Origin: Chlamydiales bacterium
GTDB lineage: Bacteria; Chlamydiota; Chlamydiia; Chlamydiales; JAACFD01
Direction of reading: 5' to 3'
Assembly: GCA_009937555.1 (NCBI GenBank)
Contig: JAACFD010000007.1
Location: forward strand, 1 to 22,415
Length of the DNA: 22,415 nt
Every line of letters starts with the position of its first letter. Within the stretch, counting starts at the first letter, position 1. The translations under genes and the position numbers were made by a program. Of this stretch, positions 1-6,964 are shown one piece after another. The notes beneath the pieces were generated by a model, which had not been told where the DNA came from, did no database searches, and worked only from the letters and a program-made list of their open reading frames with translations.

Positions 1-503
1 TCGAAAACCCACTACTAAAACAAGAGGTAAAGTCTAAAAAAATTGACGAGGTGCGCGTTCCTTTGACTATGTCCCCCAAAAAAAGAGAGGTGAAGTTTAA
101 ACAAGCTCTTTTAATGGGGCGCTTTAGAGAGCAAGAAAGAAAGGACTTAAAAGCTTTATTTCATGATATCAACTATGAAGACCGTGTTCATTTTACAGAA
201 AGTGAAAGGCTACTAATAGATGCAGTAAGAGAGTATGGCTCAGAAGACGACTCTCAACTTTTAATTGCTGAAGGAAATGAAAGCTTAGAGAGTCTAGCTA
301 ATGATATCTATTTTTTATATTTAACTCTGTACCAGCCAGAGTTACTTCCTTCTGTTGATATTGAAGAGATTATTAGAAAGGCTAAAGAACGTGAGCTAAG
401 TAGTCTTTTATTAAGTGAAGCTTCCCTAGACCCAGACCTCTCTGAGGGAGATGAATTCTCAGTTAGAGAATTAACAGAAGCTGAGACCAAGTTTATTAGC
501 TGA
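1..503 (+). CDS. Partial CDS, unrecognised protein (C-terminal part)
   Basis: The reading frame that ends with TGA at 501-503 stays open, without a stop, back to base 3 (first full codon GAA). The gene therefore begins upstream of the window. The GTG at 51 and the ATG at 69 are internal codons rather than proven starts. At least 166 residues are visible. They are charged and mostly helical, with runs such as REQERKDLKALF and EEIIRKAKERELSSLLL, and the C-terminus is acidic. I see no membrane segment, signal peptide or known catalytic motif. About 130 bases separate it from the next gene, which has its own likely promoter, and I see no clear terminator between them. I do not recognise the family. 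That the gene is real is fairly sure from its length, codon use and lack of competing frames. Confidence 0.7.
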   Translation, partial: ENPLLKQEVKSKKIDEVRVPLTMSPKKREVKFKQALLMGRFREQERKDLKALFHDINYEDRVHFTESERLLIDAVREYGSEDDSQLLIAEGNESLESLANDIYFLYLTLYQPELLPSVDIEEIIRKAKERELSSLLLSEASLDPDLSEGDEFSVRELTEAETKFIS

Positions 504-584
504 TTCCTATCTCTTGCTAACTCTCGTATCAAGAAATTTATATAATCTTAACACAGGTCTTACTTTTCTTTAACTTATTTACCT

Positions 585-590
585 TATAAT
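585..590 (+). promoter_or_regulatory. Candidate -10 box for the 635 gene
   Basis: This is an exact TATAAT, 45 bases before the ATG at 635. A weak -35 (TTACTT, 560-565) lies 19 bases upstream. A good ribosome binding site (AGGAGAG, about 624-630) precedes the start. Assignment rests on the consensus match only. Confidence 0.45.
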
Positions 591-634
591 TAATGTGTTG
601 TGATTAATTAAGTTAAATATAAAAGGAGAGTAAT

Positions 635-1768
635 ATGACTGAATCATATGGACCTATAACAAGTGCTGTAAGGCAAGCTACTTATGCTGAGGGAAGAGAT
701 GTCGGTACCTATCAAACACCTGCTCATGGTAAGTATAAAGATAATGACGTCTCGGTATTAGTGACTACAAGGATTCAAGAAGTAGCCGGTAAAAACCTGG
801 GAGTTTCAGGAATTACACGTCTAAAAGCAAGTACAAAAGTAGAGGTTAAAAAGCCTGGTAAGAGAGCAAAAACAGAAAGAAAAATGGTCACTAGGGACAC
901 AATAGGAGAGATTAAAGCTGCTATTTTAGCCACTAAAATGAACCCTTCTAGAGGAGCTATTTTAAGTAGTGCTAATTCCTTTCACTCTTTAGATGATGTG
1001 TTGAATAAGCTAGACTCTTTACAGTCAGGGATTTTTTATTCCTCGCATGGCGCGCCAGAGGGAGTAATTGGTAAATATAGTCCTGAAATCAACACTCTAG
1101 CTTTTGCAGCAGGAGACTACGATCAAGTAAGCATTTTAGCAAAATTAGATTCAAAAGATGCAGACCTTACAATCTCAAATATTGTCTTAGGAAAGATGTT
1201 TGTAAGCCGTTTTAATAGTACAGATGGTATTTTTGATACAGGTGCAGATCAAATTCGTCTTTATAATGATGGGGTATATACTGCAAGTTTAACGAAAGCT
1301 GAAGACGGTAGTTTTAATTTTACTGGAGCAGTTAGTGATGAGCAAAAAGCAAGTTTATTTACCCAGGCTGATGCAGCAGGTTTAACTCTGGCAGGAATTG
1401 AAAGAGCAGTAGTTGAAGAAGAAGACGATCTTTCATTTGTAGTGGATATTGATGATGACACACTTATTTCTACTGATGAAGAGCTTGAGTCTTTGCTAGG
1501 TGATATTGAAGAAGGACTTCCTGAAGCTACAGGAGAAAAAGTTGATACTCCAACAACAAGCTATGCCTGGTATGATCCAAGAGGCTATAGCGCTAGACAA
1601 GTTGCTGGAGCAGCTGTTACAGCACTAGCTGCTGGAGCTTTAATTTACGCTGCACGTAGTAGTGGTAATCCAGGCGCAGCTAGAGAAGTACTAAGTGGGG
1701 CTTACAGCGTAACTCCAGCTAGTATCAATACAGGTGTTGCGGTGAGCTACCTGAGAGGAGGGCACTAA
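635..1768 (+). CDS. Unknown 377-residue protein with acidic stretch and C-terminal membrane anchor
   Basis: The start at 635 follows a strong ribosome binding site and a likely promoter at 585. There is no N-terminal signal peptide. Residues 65-90 are basic and Lys-rich, residues 130-250 look beta-rich and globular, and residues 259-300 are strongly acidic with many Glu and Asp. A single hydrophobic segment at about 322-340 (VAGAAVTALAAGALIYAA) is followed by about 37 mostly small or polar residues. One C-terminal membrane segment with no signal peptide resembles tail-anchored proteins, and it is also seen in some secreted effectors that insert into host membranes. I do not recognise the family. 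The gene stands alone, with its own promoter and a strong terminator. A role at a membrane is inferred, and nothing shows an enzymatic activity. Confidence 0.85.
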   Translation: MTESYGPITSAVRQATYAEGRDVGTYQTPAHGKYKDNDVSVLVTTRIQEVAGKNLGVSGITRLKASTKVEVKKPGKRAKTERKMVTRDTIGEIKAAILATKMNPSRGAILSSANSFHSLDDVLNKLDSLQSGIFYSSHGAPEGVIGKYSPEINTLAFAAGDYDQVSILAKLDSKDADLTISNIVLGKMFVSRFNSTDGIFDTGADQIRLYNDGVYTASLTKAEDGSFNFTGAVSDEQKASLFTQADAAGLTLAGIERAVVEEEDDLSFVVDIDDDTLISTDEELESLLGDIEEGLPEATGEKVDTPTTSYAWYDPRGYSARQVAGAAVTALAAGALIYAARSSGNPGAAREVLSGAYSVTPASINTGVAVSYLRGGH

Positions 1769-1801
1769 TAGTACTTTAAGCTTAAAAGTGTTAATAATCC
1801 T

Positions 1802-1839
1802 AAAAACTTCTAGGGTAGCTTTACCCTAGAAGTTTTTTT
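1802..1839 (+). terminator. Strong intrinsic terminator after the 635 gene
   Basis: A perfect stem has its left arm at 1804-1817 and its right arm at 1822-1835, with a four-base loop (GCTT) and a run of seven T at 1833-1839. The stem core is CTTCTAGGGTA with its exact complement. It lies 34 bases after the stop of the 635 gene. With A's on the left and T's on the right, it could also stop transcription in the other direction. Confidence 0.92.
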
Positions 1840-1853
1840 ATTTGTAATTGCGC

Positions 1854-1882
1854 TTGACGCAATAACTTTAACTTTCTTACTC
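1854..1882 (+). promoter_or_regulatory. Possible promoter for the MscS-like gene
   Basis: TTGACG at 1854-1859 is a near-consensus -35 box. The hexamer 17 bases further on (TTACTC, 1877-1882) is a poor -10. It sits just after the terminator and before the ATG at 1920, so a promoter is expected here, but the match is weak. Confidence 0.3.
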
Positions 1883-1919
1883 TTTTAAGAAAACGGATCT
1901 TAACAAGGGCATAGCATTC

Positions 1920-3038
1920 ATGTGGCAATCACTACACTTTCTAAGTACTTCTAGTGTTGGAGAAATTTTACTAATACTTCTTTTAGCATTTTTATTTTCC
2001 TATGCTAGTAAACGCTTAATTAATTACCTCCTTAAGCGCTCGATAATAACCGTATGGTTAAAGGCTTTTTTAGAATCTTTGCTAAAGCCCCTTCAGGTTC
2101 TTATCTGGATTATAGCGCTTATAGGTGTAGGAGAAGCTCTATTTGCAGATCCTATTTTGTCAAAGAGCCTAGAGGGCTTTGACTTTTTCTCTAAAGATAA
2201 GCTAAGCCTTTTTAGAAAGGTCAGTTTAGTTATTTTTATATCTGTTGTATTTCTCAAGTGGAAAAAGCGTATTACCCAACTTTTCACACAAAAAGCTATA
2301 TTTAAGGAGCATATAAAAGAAATTGATGAAGCCTTATTTGTTGCTCTGAGTAAGCTATTAACAGTAGTAACGCTTGTCCTTACTATCTTAATGACTCTAG
2401 ACTCGCTTGGTGTTCCTATTCAAACCCTAATTGCTTTTGGTGGTATCGGTACATTTGCAATTTCTTTAGCAGGTAAAGATGTAGTAGCTAACCTTTTTGG
2501 GGGACTAGTTATTTACATTAATCGCCCTTTTTCAGTAGGTAACTGGATCAACTCTCCTAATAAAGGCTTTGAAGGAGTTGTTGAAGATATCGGTTGGTAT
2601 ATGACACGTATAAGAACCTTTGCTAGAAGACCTATGTATATCCCGAATGCTATCATTACTGAGGCCATTATAGAGAACCCTGGAAGGATGTATAACAGAA
2701 GGATTAAAGCTGACATTGGAGTGCGTTATGAAGATATATCCAAAGTTCAAGCAATAACAGATCAGATTGATGCAATGGTTCGTAATCATCCTGATATTGA
2801 TACTAAGCAGTTTATATTAATTGATTTTGTAGAGTTTGCTAGCAGTTCACTAAATATTAACGTGTATTGCTTCACTAAAACGACTAAATGGGCTGAATAT
2901 AGAAAAATTCAACAAGATGTATTTTTAAAAATAGCTAAAATTGTAGAGGATAATGGAGCTGAAATAGCCTTTCCTACAAGAACGCTACATATTGAAGGTC
3001 AAGATATCACTCCCCCAGAGGAAAAAGTAAGTAAGTAG
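1920..3038 (+). CDS. MscS-family mechanosensitive channel
   Basis: This inner-membrane protein of 372 residues belongs to the small-conductance mechanosensitive channel family, which releases solutes on osmotic downshock. Hydrophobic segments lie near residues 13-38, 45-75, 97-115 and 140-163. The pore-lining helix and its continuation follow at about 168-204 (IAFGGIGTFAISLAGKD, then NLFGGLVIYINRPFSVGNWI). This last part matches the family signature of a Gly/Ala-rich helix followed by RPF and a short beta domain. The cytoplasmic domain runs to about residue 355 and includes IPNAIITEAIIENPGR. Five or so membrane segments make it longer than E. coli MscS (286 residues), as in many MscS relatives with extra N-terminal helices. 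The ribosome binding site is AAGGG at 1905-1909. The family call is secure. The precise subfamily and gating properties are not visible. Confidence 0.93.
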   Translation: MWQSLHFLSTSSVGEILLILLLAFLFSYASKRLINYLLKRSIITVWLKAFLESLLKPLQVLIWIIALIGVGEALFADPILSKSLEGFDFFSKDKLSLFRKVSLVIFISVVFLKWKKRITQLFTQKAIFKEHIKEIDEALFVALSKLLTVVTLVLTILMTLDSLGVPIQTLIAFGGIGTFAISLAGKDVVANLFGGLVIYINRPFSVGNWINSPNKGFEGVVEDIGWYMTRIRTFARRPMYIPNAIITEAIIENPGRMYNRRIKADIGVRYEDISKVQAITDQIDAMVRNHPDIDTKQFILIDFVEFASSSLNINVYCFTKTTKWAEYRKIQQDVFLKIAKIVEDNGAEIAFPTRTLHIEGQDITPPEEKVSK

Positions 3039-3077
3039 CTTTCTTAAGGCATTGCTTTTAAGTTGTTAGTGTCCTTT

Positions 3078-3108
3078 TTGGACTAGAAAAGCATTTTCAT
3101 GCTATAAT
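3078..3108 (+). promoter_or_regulatory. Candidate promoter for the 3137 gene
   Basis: TTGGAC (3078-3083) and an exact TATAAT (3103-3108) are separated by 19 bases, 28 bases before the ATG at 3137. The same pair with the same spacing occurs at 17822-17852. The predicted transcript would start about 20 bases before the ATG. Confidence 0.5.
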
Positions 3109-3136
3109 AGGGGGTAGACCCGGGTGTAATATAGCT

Positions 3137-3799
3137 ATGATCAGGTTAAGCATTTTTAAATTTCCTTCTTTTTTAAAGTTTCTCTTAGCTCTTTTTTTAA
3201 GTCTAAGCTGCGTTATTGCTATGCCTGTTTTTGCTGATGCTAATGACTCCGAAAACTACTTAGCTAAAGAGCTAGAGTTTAGAAAGATTGAGCGATGGGT
3301 TCGTTGGAGAGGTTTAGGCCTGGATAAATGGACAATTGACAGTATTAAGCAAAATGTGATCAAGCTACTGGAAGAAGATATTCACAGAGAAAAAAGAAGG
3401 GTTCATACATTAGTTAGATTTAAGGTCTTAACAGCCGAACAAGGTGATTTTCTTAAAAAACACATCAAGCATACTCTAGAAGATAAGCTACCACATTTGT
3501 GGCTACTTTTTCATAAGCAAATTGTTAGAGACAATCGAGAAGAGATGATGGTACTCAACAAGGAAGTAGAAAGGCTTATTAAAGAGAGTAAAGAAATTAG
3601 GCAGCAAGCCTCTAAGTTGAGACCAAAAGAAAGAGCAGATCTATTTGCAGAGGTTACTGAACTAGAAGAAAAAGCTGAAGAAATGAAGTCACGCCATGAT
3701 GCCCTTAAAGAAGAAAATAAAAAAATTAAGAAACAATACAATCATTCTTTTGCTGATTTTTACCGTAGCTATAAAAAAGGAGATGAAAAGCATAATTAA
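3137..3799 (+). CDS. Secreted coiled-coil protein of unknown function
   Basis: The protein has 220 residues. The N-terminus is a signal peptide: basic residues, a hydrophobic core at about 14-29 (FLLALFLSLSCVIAMPVF), and a likely cut after VFA near residue 33. The mature part is highly charged. Residues 38-130 contain several Trp (RWVRWRGLGLDKW), and residues 130-205 form a long heptad-like coiled coil rich in Glu and Lys. The C-terminus is basic. It most likely works in the periplasm. No catalytic motif is visible and I do not recognise the family. The length and coiled coil recall periplasmic chaperones or cell-envelope tethers, but nothing in the sequence proves either. It has its own candidate promoter, and a short hairpin follows the gene. 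Confidence 0.85.
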   Translation: MIRLSIFKFPSFLKFLLALFLSLSCVIAMPVFADANDSENYLAKELEFRKIERWVRWRGLGLDKWTIDSIKQNVIKLLEEDIHREKRRVHTLVRFKVLTAEQGDFLKKHIKHTLEDKLPHLWLLFHKQIVRDNREEMMVLNKEVERLIKESKEIRQQASKLRPKERADLFAEVTELEEKAEEMKSRHDALKEENKKIKKQYNHSFADFYRSYKKGDEKHN

Positions 3800-3825
3800 C
3801 TAAAGAATGACCAGAGTTTTTCCGA

Positions 3826-3847
3826 AAGCTTCTTTGAACAGAAGCTT
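3826..3847 (+). repeat. Perfect 8-base inverted repeat between two genes
   Basis: AAGCTTCT (3826-3833) and AGAAGCTT (3840-3847) can pair around a six-base loop. The repeat lies 27 bases after the stop of the coiled-coil gene and just before the ribosome binding site of the 60-residue gene. No T-run follows, so it is a weak terminator at best. It may be an mRNA stabiliser or a partial terminator. Confidence 0.45.
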
Positions 3848-3867
3848 AAGCAAGGGGAAAGCTCTAC

Positions 3868-4050
3868 ATGTCGTCTCACTATTCTCATTTTTACACTAAA
3901 TACCAATCTCTTAGAGTTGCTGAAATTTCATTTCAAAACCCATCTCTTACTCAGCATCAAACAAAATCAAGGCTTAAAAAACGAAAGTGCCCTAAAGGTA
4001 AAAGCTTTCAAGAAGTTTTAGAAGGCTATTTAAAAAAGACTAGTTCTTAA
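3868..4050 (+). CDS. Small basic orphan protein (60 residues)
   Basis: A 60-residue frame starts with ATG at 3868, ten bases after AAGGGG (3852-3857). It is rich in Ser, Gln, Lys and His, with a basic middle (SRLKKRKCPKGK) and a short amphipathic helix near the end (SFQEVLEGYLKK). Its stop overlaps the stop region of the convergent ankyrin-like gene by four bases. The ribosome binding site, the tight fit between neighbours and the helical end favour a real gene. I recognise no family. A spurious frame cannot be excluded because it is short. Confidence 0.5.
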   Translation: MSSHYSHFYTKYQSLRVAEISFQNPSLTQHQTKSRLKKRKCPKGKSFQEVLEGYLKKTSS

Positions 4051-6191
4051 ATTTTTGATAACAACTCAATAGCGTCTTGGTTGTGTGCTTTTTTTGCATG
4101 ACTCAATAAGCTTTCTCCATTTGGTAGAGAAAGCTCTTTTAATGCCTTCCCTAGATTCTTAGATAAGCATATTTCTAGTAGTGTTGAACGTTTTGTTAGA
4201 AACTCATGGCAGCATGTATAGGCTAGTAGGGTGAGAGTGTCTTTATCTGAAATGTTATCAGACTTTTTAACAAGAGTTTTCACTAGTTCTAGAAAATTAG
4301 TGGAATACTTAAGGTTTCCTAAGGTATTTAAAAAGTTAAGGCAGTCAAAACCTTTCTCATTTAGTTGCTCTATTAGGCTTGCCTTATCCTTAGCTGCTGC
4401 CTCACTAAGAAGAAGAGGAATATGTTCTAACTCAAGTTTTAAAGCTGAAATATCTATGCTGTTATCATTTAAGATTTTTTCTACAGCTTCTAGTTCATCT
4501 TTTGAGTGCAAGCTAGCTTTTATATGAAGCAATATAATTAGGCTTGAGTTTAGCTGCTCAACTCTTGCCAGCTTTAAGTATTCATCTAGTATTCGTAAGC
4601 GATTGAACACTCTAAAGTCATGATATCGTTTATCATGCTCACTTTCTAAAGATTTAAGAGCCTTTGGAAAATCACTTTTATCTATATCGCTAGATAAAGA
4701 ATAGAAATTCAGAAGGTTGATAGATTCTAAAGCGCTTAAGTTTGCGTTGAAAGGGGCAAATAGTTCTATAGTCTCAGCGCTCTTTTTATGGGTATAAAGG
4801 GCTTTAAGTTTAAGAAAGTCTACTGCTCCTAACTCAAAGAAGTCTTTGCTTTCTTCAGTAATATCTAAAAAGAAGGTTAGAGCTGTTGCAATAGCATTTT
4901 TTGATAAGTTCTGTATCTCATAGATAGTGAAAAACTCTTTAAGCTCAAACTCATGTTCTTGGCTAAGTTCTTCATGACGGTCGCACTTTATGAGCAAACG
5001 CTTTTCATCCAGGTGGGTTAGTATGGCAAAGGCTTGGTGGTTTAGGGGGGTAGCTTGATCTCCATGGGAATCAAACCATAAGCAAGGTACCACAAGGCTT
5101 TCACCCTTTAGGTAAGCCTCTTCCAAATCTTGCGGGCTAAGTCCCGCATGCTTGTCGTCATTTATTAAGATTTCTAAGCTTTTCTTACAGGCTTTTAGAA
5201 AAAGCTCTGAAGTTTCAGAACTTTCAATATAACTGCTTAAGTGATTGACAGTAGTATCTTCTAGCGGCTTATTTGAGATAAATCCTTGAGAAATAGCAGG
5301 GGAGGTAAACTTTAAAGCCAAAGGACCCTCTGATTTTCTACGACTCCTAGGTGCCCCTGTTTGCCAGGCGGCCTCTACTAATCTTTCATGAAATAGGCAC
5401 TTTTCTCTAGAGTAGTCATAGTCTTTAGATTCTAGAAAATCGACCCCTTTTTTAAACCCACTTTGTAGGCATACATCATATGCATTTTGTGGCAGCATAT
5501 CATTATCTATATTACTTTCAGCTGCTTCTTTTGAATAAAGCAGCTCAAGGAGCTCTAATGAATGTTGGCAAGCAGCGTAGTAAAACGGAGTAGCTCCGGT
5601 TGAATCAAATAATAGTGTTTCACCTCCAGCATCAACATAGGCTTTTACTGATCTGAGCAGGTTTTGACCGACTAGAGCAAATAAGATTGGCAGTTCTATT
5701 TCATCAACAATGCAGGTTAACTTATCTACTGGGTATCCAAATTGGATCAAGCAAGCAAGGTCTTTATCGTCTCCTCTTTCAATTAAAAAACTTAAAAGAG
5801 ATTCCTGTTTACAAGCTAGCAATTCCACTTCATTTAAAACCTTATGGCTAAACAGTTGTTCAAGTGGGATTAGGTGATGGTTATCTTTGTAGAGTCTGAT
5901 TAGTTCAGGCCTTATATTTACTTTAGCGCCAAGACGCTTTAAGACATGTAATTGGTCAAGTACTAACTGAGGTTTACTAGATAGCCTTGTTAGGTTTTGT
6001 TCACTGTAGATAAGACTTTCTGCAAAGTTTAATTTAGCTTGATCAAGCAGGAGTTCTTCTTTGTTATATATAGGCGCATTAATATCCAATGCCTTATCCA
6101 GTAGAAGTTGTATCATAGCCTCATCACTAGCATAGAAAGCTTCTCTAAAAAGCATTTGGCCAAGATAAGTATTATTTGCTGAAGTAGTCAT
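4047..6191 (-). CDS. Large ankyrin-repeat-like protein, possible effector
   Basis: The protein has 714 residues and no signal peptide or membrane segment. Degenerate ankyrin-like helix pairs can be read near residues 10-40 (ending LLLDKALDIN), 130-160, 165-195 and 197-225 (GATPFYYAACQHSLELLELL). More occur near the C-terminus, about 595-630 and 690-714 (NGESLLSHAKKAHNQDAIELL). Ankyrin repeats usually bind proteins, and they are common in effectors of intracellular bacteria. The middle, about 290-480, is not repeat-like. It holds a block with conserved-looking Cys, His and Trp residues (VVPCLWFDSHGD near 368-378, NHQAF near 384-388, IKCDRHE near 401-407) that could be a separate domain. The ATG at 6191 lies inside the upstream gene, overlapping it by 20 bases, so the two are probably cotranscribed and translationally coupled. 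The repeat call is moderate because the repeats are diverged. Confidence 0.75.
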   Translation of the reverse strand: MTTSANNTYLGQMLFREAFYASDEAMIQLLLDKALDINAPIYNKEELLLDQAKLNFAESLIYSEQNLTRLSSKPQLVLDQLHVLKRLGAKVNIRPELIRLYKDNHHLIPLEQLFSHKVLNEVELLACKQESLLSFLIERGDDKDLACLIQFGYPVDKLTCIVDEIELPILFALVGQNLLRSVKAYVDAGGETLLFDSTGATPFYYAACQHSLELLELLYSKEAAESNIDNDMLPQNAYDVCLQSGFKKGVDFLESKDYDYSREKCLFHERLVEAAWQTGAPRSRRKSEGPLALKFTSPAISQGFISNKPLEDTTVNHLSSYIESSETSELFLKACKKSLEILINDDKHAGLSPQDLEEAYLKGESLVVPCLWFDSHGDQATPLNHQAFAILTHLDEKRLLIKCDRHEELSQEHEFELKEFFTIYEIQNLSKNAIATALTFFLDITEESKDFFELGAVDFLKLKALYTHKKSAETIELFAPFNANLSALESINLLNFYSLSSDIDKSDFPKALKSLESEHDKRYHDFRVFNRLRILDEYLKLARVEQLNSSLIILLHIKASLHSKDELEAVEKILNDNSIDISALKLELEHIPLLLSEAAAKDKASLIEQLNEKGFDCLNFLNTLGNLKYSTNFLELVKTLVKKSDNISDKDTLTLLAYTCCHEFLTKRSTLLEICLSKNLGKALKELSLPNGESLLSHAKKAHNQDAIELLSKI

Positions 6192-6807
6192 GAGGAAACT
6201 CTCTTATGATTTTATTGATAAACTCTGTTGCAGCTGTTTGTTTATCAGGTGTTTGACTATGATTTAAAGCAGCGCTATAAATCAGTATGAGCGTGTTGTC
6301 AAAAGTCAAATTCTTTTCAGGGAGTTCGCCGATGGGAAAGCGGTGTAATAGATGAGGGGTAAAAATTGCCACTAAGAAACTTAGATGTGCAGGATATTTA
6401 TGCTCAGGGTTTGTGCTATCAGGTACTAAAACTTCGTCCCACAAGCTAGACTCCCCGTTTAAAATGCTGGCTTGTAAAGCCTCAATAGCTTGAGACCTTC
6501 CTTCAGAACTAGGGTTAATAAGCTCATTTGCGATGAGTTGAGAGCGCGATAGGTTTTTTAAATGAATCTGTAGTTTTGCATCGCTAGTTAATTCAGATAG
6601 TTTTAGTGACTTAAGGTCAATTTTTTTACCTCTGAGGGAGAATTCACAACTTTGTAACTGAGTATTTAAGTAGCCACTTGCTTCTAGCTTTTCAATTAAC
6701 TCACTAACTCTTAGTGTGGAGGACTGTTTTTCAATATCAAGCTCAACCTGTTCAGCAGTAGCAGGACCACTAGATTTGCTGACAATGATTTCAATAGGTA
6801 CTTTCAT
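6172..6807 (-). CDS. Protein with N-terminal ubiquitin-like fold, first gene of ankyrin operon
   Basis: The protein has 211 residues. Residues 1-84 read as a beta-grasp (ubiquitin-like) fold: strand 3-10 (VPIEIIVS), strand 20-27 (QVELDIEK), helix 33-43 (RVSELIEKLEA), strand 54-59 with a following turn (CEFSLRGKKI), then LKLSELTSDAKLQIHL at 68-83. Order and spacing match ubiquitin, where LIFAGKQL and a TLSDYNIQKESTLHLVL-type end occupy the same places. There is no C-terminal diglycine, so it would be a fixed domain and not a conjugated tag. Residues 85-211 are helical and unrecognised. The start follows AAAGGGA, spaced seven bases. The stop overlaps the ankyrin-like gene by 20 bases. The fold is inferred by eye. 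A YukD/EsaB-like beta-grasp is the main alternative. Confidence 0.75.
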   Translation of the reverse strand: MKVPIEIIVSKSSGPATAEQVELDIEKQSSTLRVSELIEKLEASGYLNTQLQSCEFSLRGKKIDLKSLKLSELTSDAKLQIHLKNLSRSQLIANELINPSSEGRSQAIEALQASILNGESSLWDEVLVPDSTNPEHKYPAHLSFLVAIFTPHLLHRFPIGELPEKNLTFDNTLILIYSAALNHSQTPDKQTAATEFINKIIREFPHDYFSK

Positions 6808-6934
6808 ATTTTATTCCCTTTTTAAAACTAAGCTGAAGACAGAGCTTTTTTTTAGACATGAGAAAATCGTGCCAAAGCACCATAAAACATCTAACAGCTT
6901 AAGTATAAATAGCTAAAAGGGTGTTTAAGAAATA

Positions 6935-6956
6935 GCTCTGTCATATTCGACAGAGC
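6935..6956 (-). terminator. Hairpin after the sodium symporter gene
   Basis: GCTCTGTC (6935-6942) and GACAGAGC (6949-6956) pair perfectly around a six-base loop, just downstream of the symporter stop on the - strand. The following bases on that strand (TATTTCTT) are only partly T-rich, so termination strength is uncertain. Confidence 0.6.
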
Positions 6957-6964
6957 ATGAAAAA

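Noticed and set aside
51..71. GTG at 51 as a true gene start
   Set aside because: The frame stays open to the window edge with normal-looking codons, so the gene more likely starts upstream.
4231..4527. A 98-residue + strand frame
   Set aside because: Antisense to the ankyrin-like gene. Composition is Ser/Leu/Arg-rich as expected for a mirror frame.
6826..6852. Short AGCT/AGCT stem followed by T's on the + strand after the ubiquitin-like gene start
   Set aside because: The stem is only about three to five pairs and no + strand gene ends nearby.
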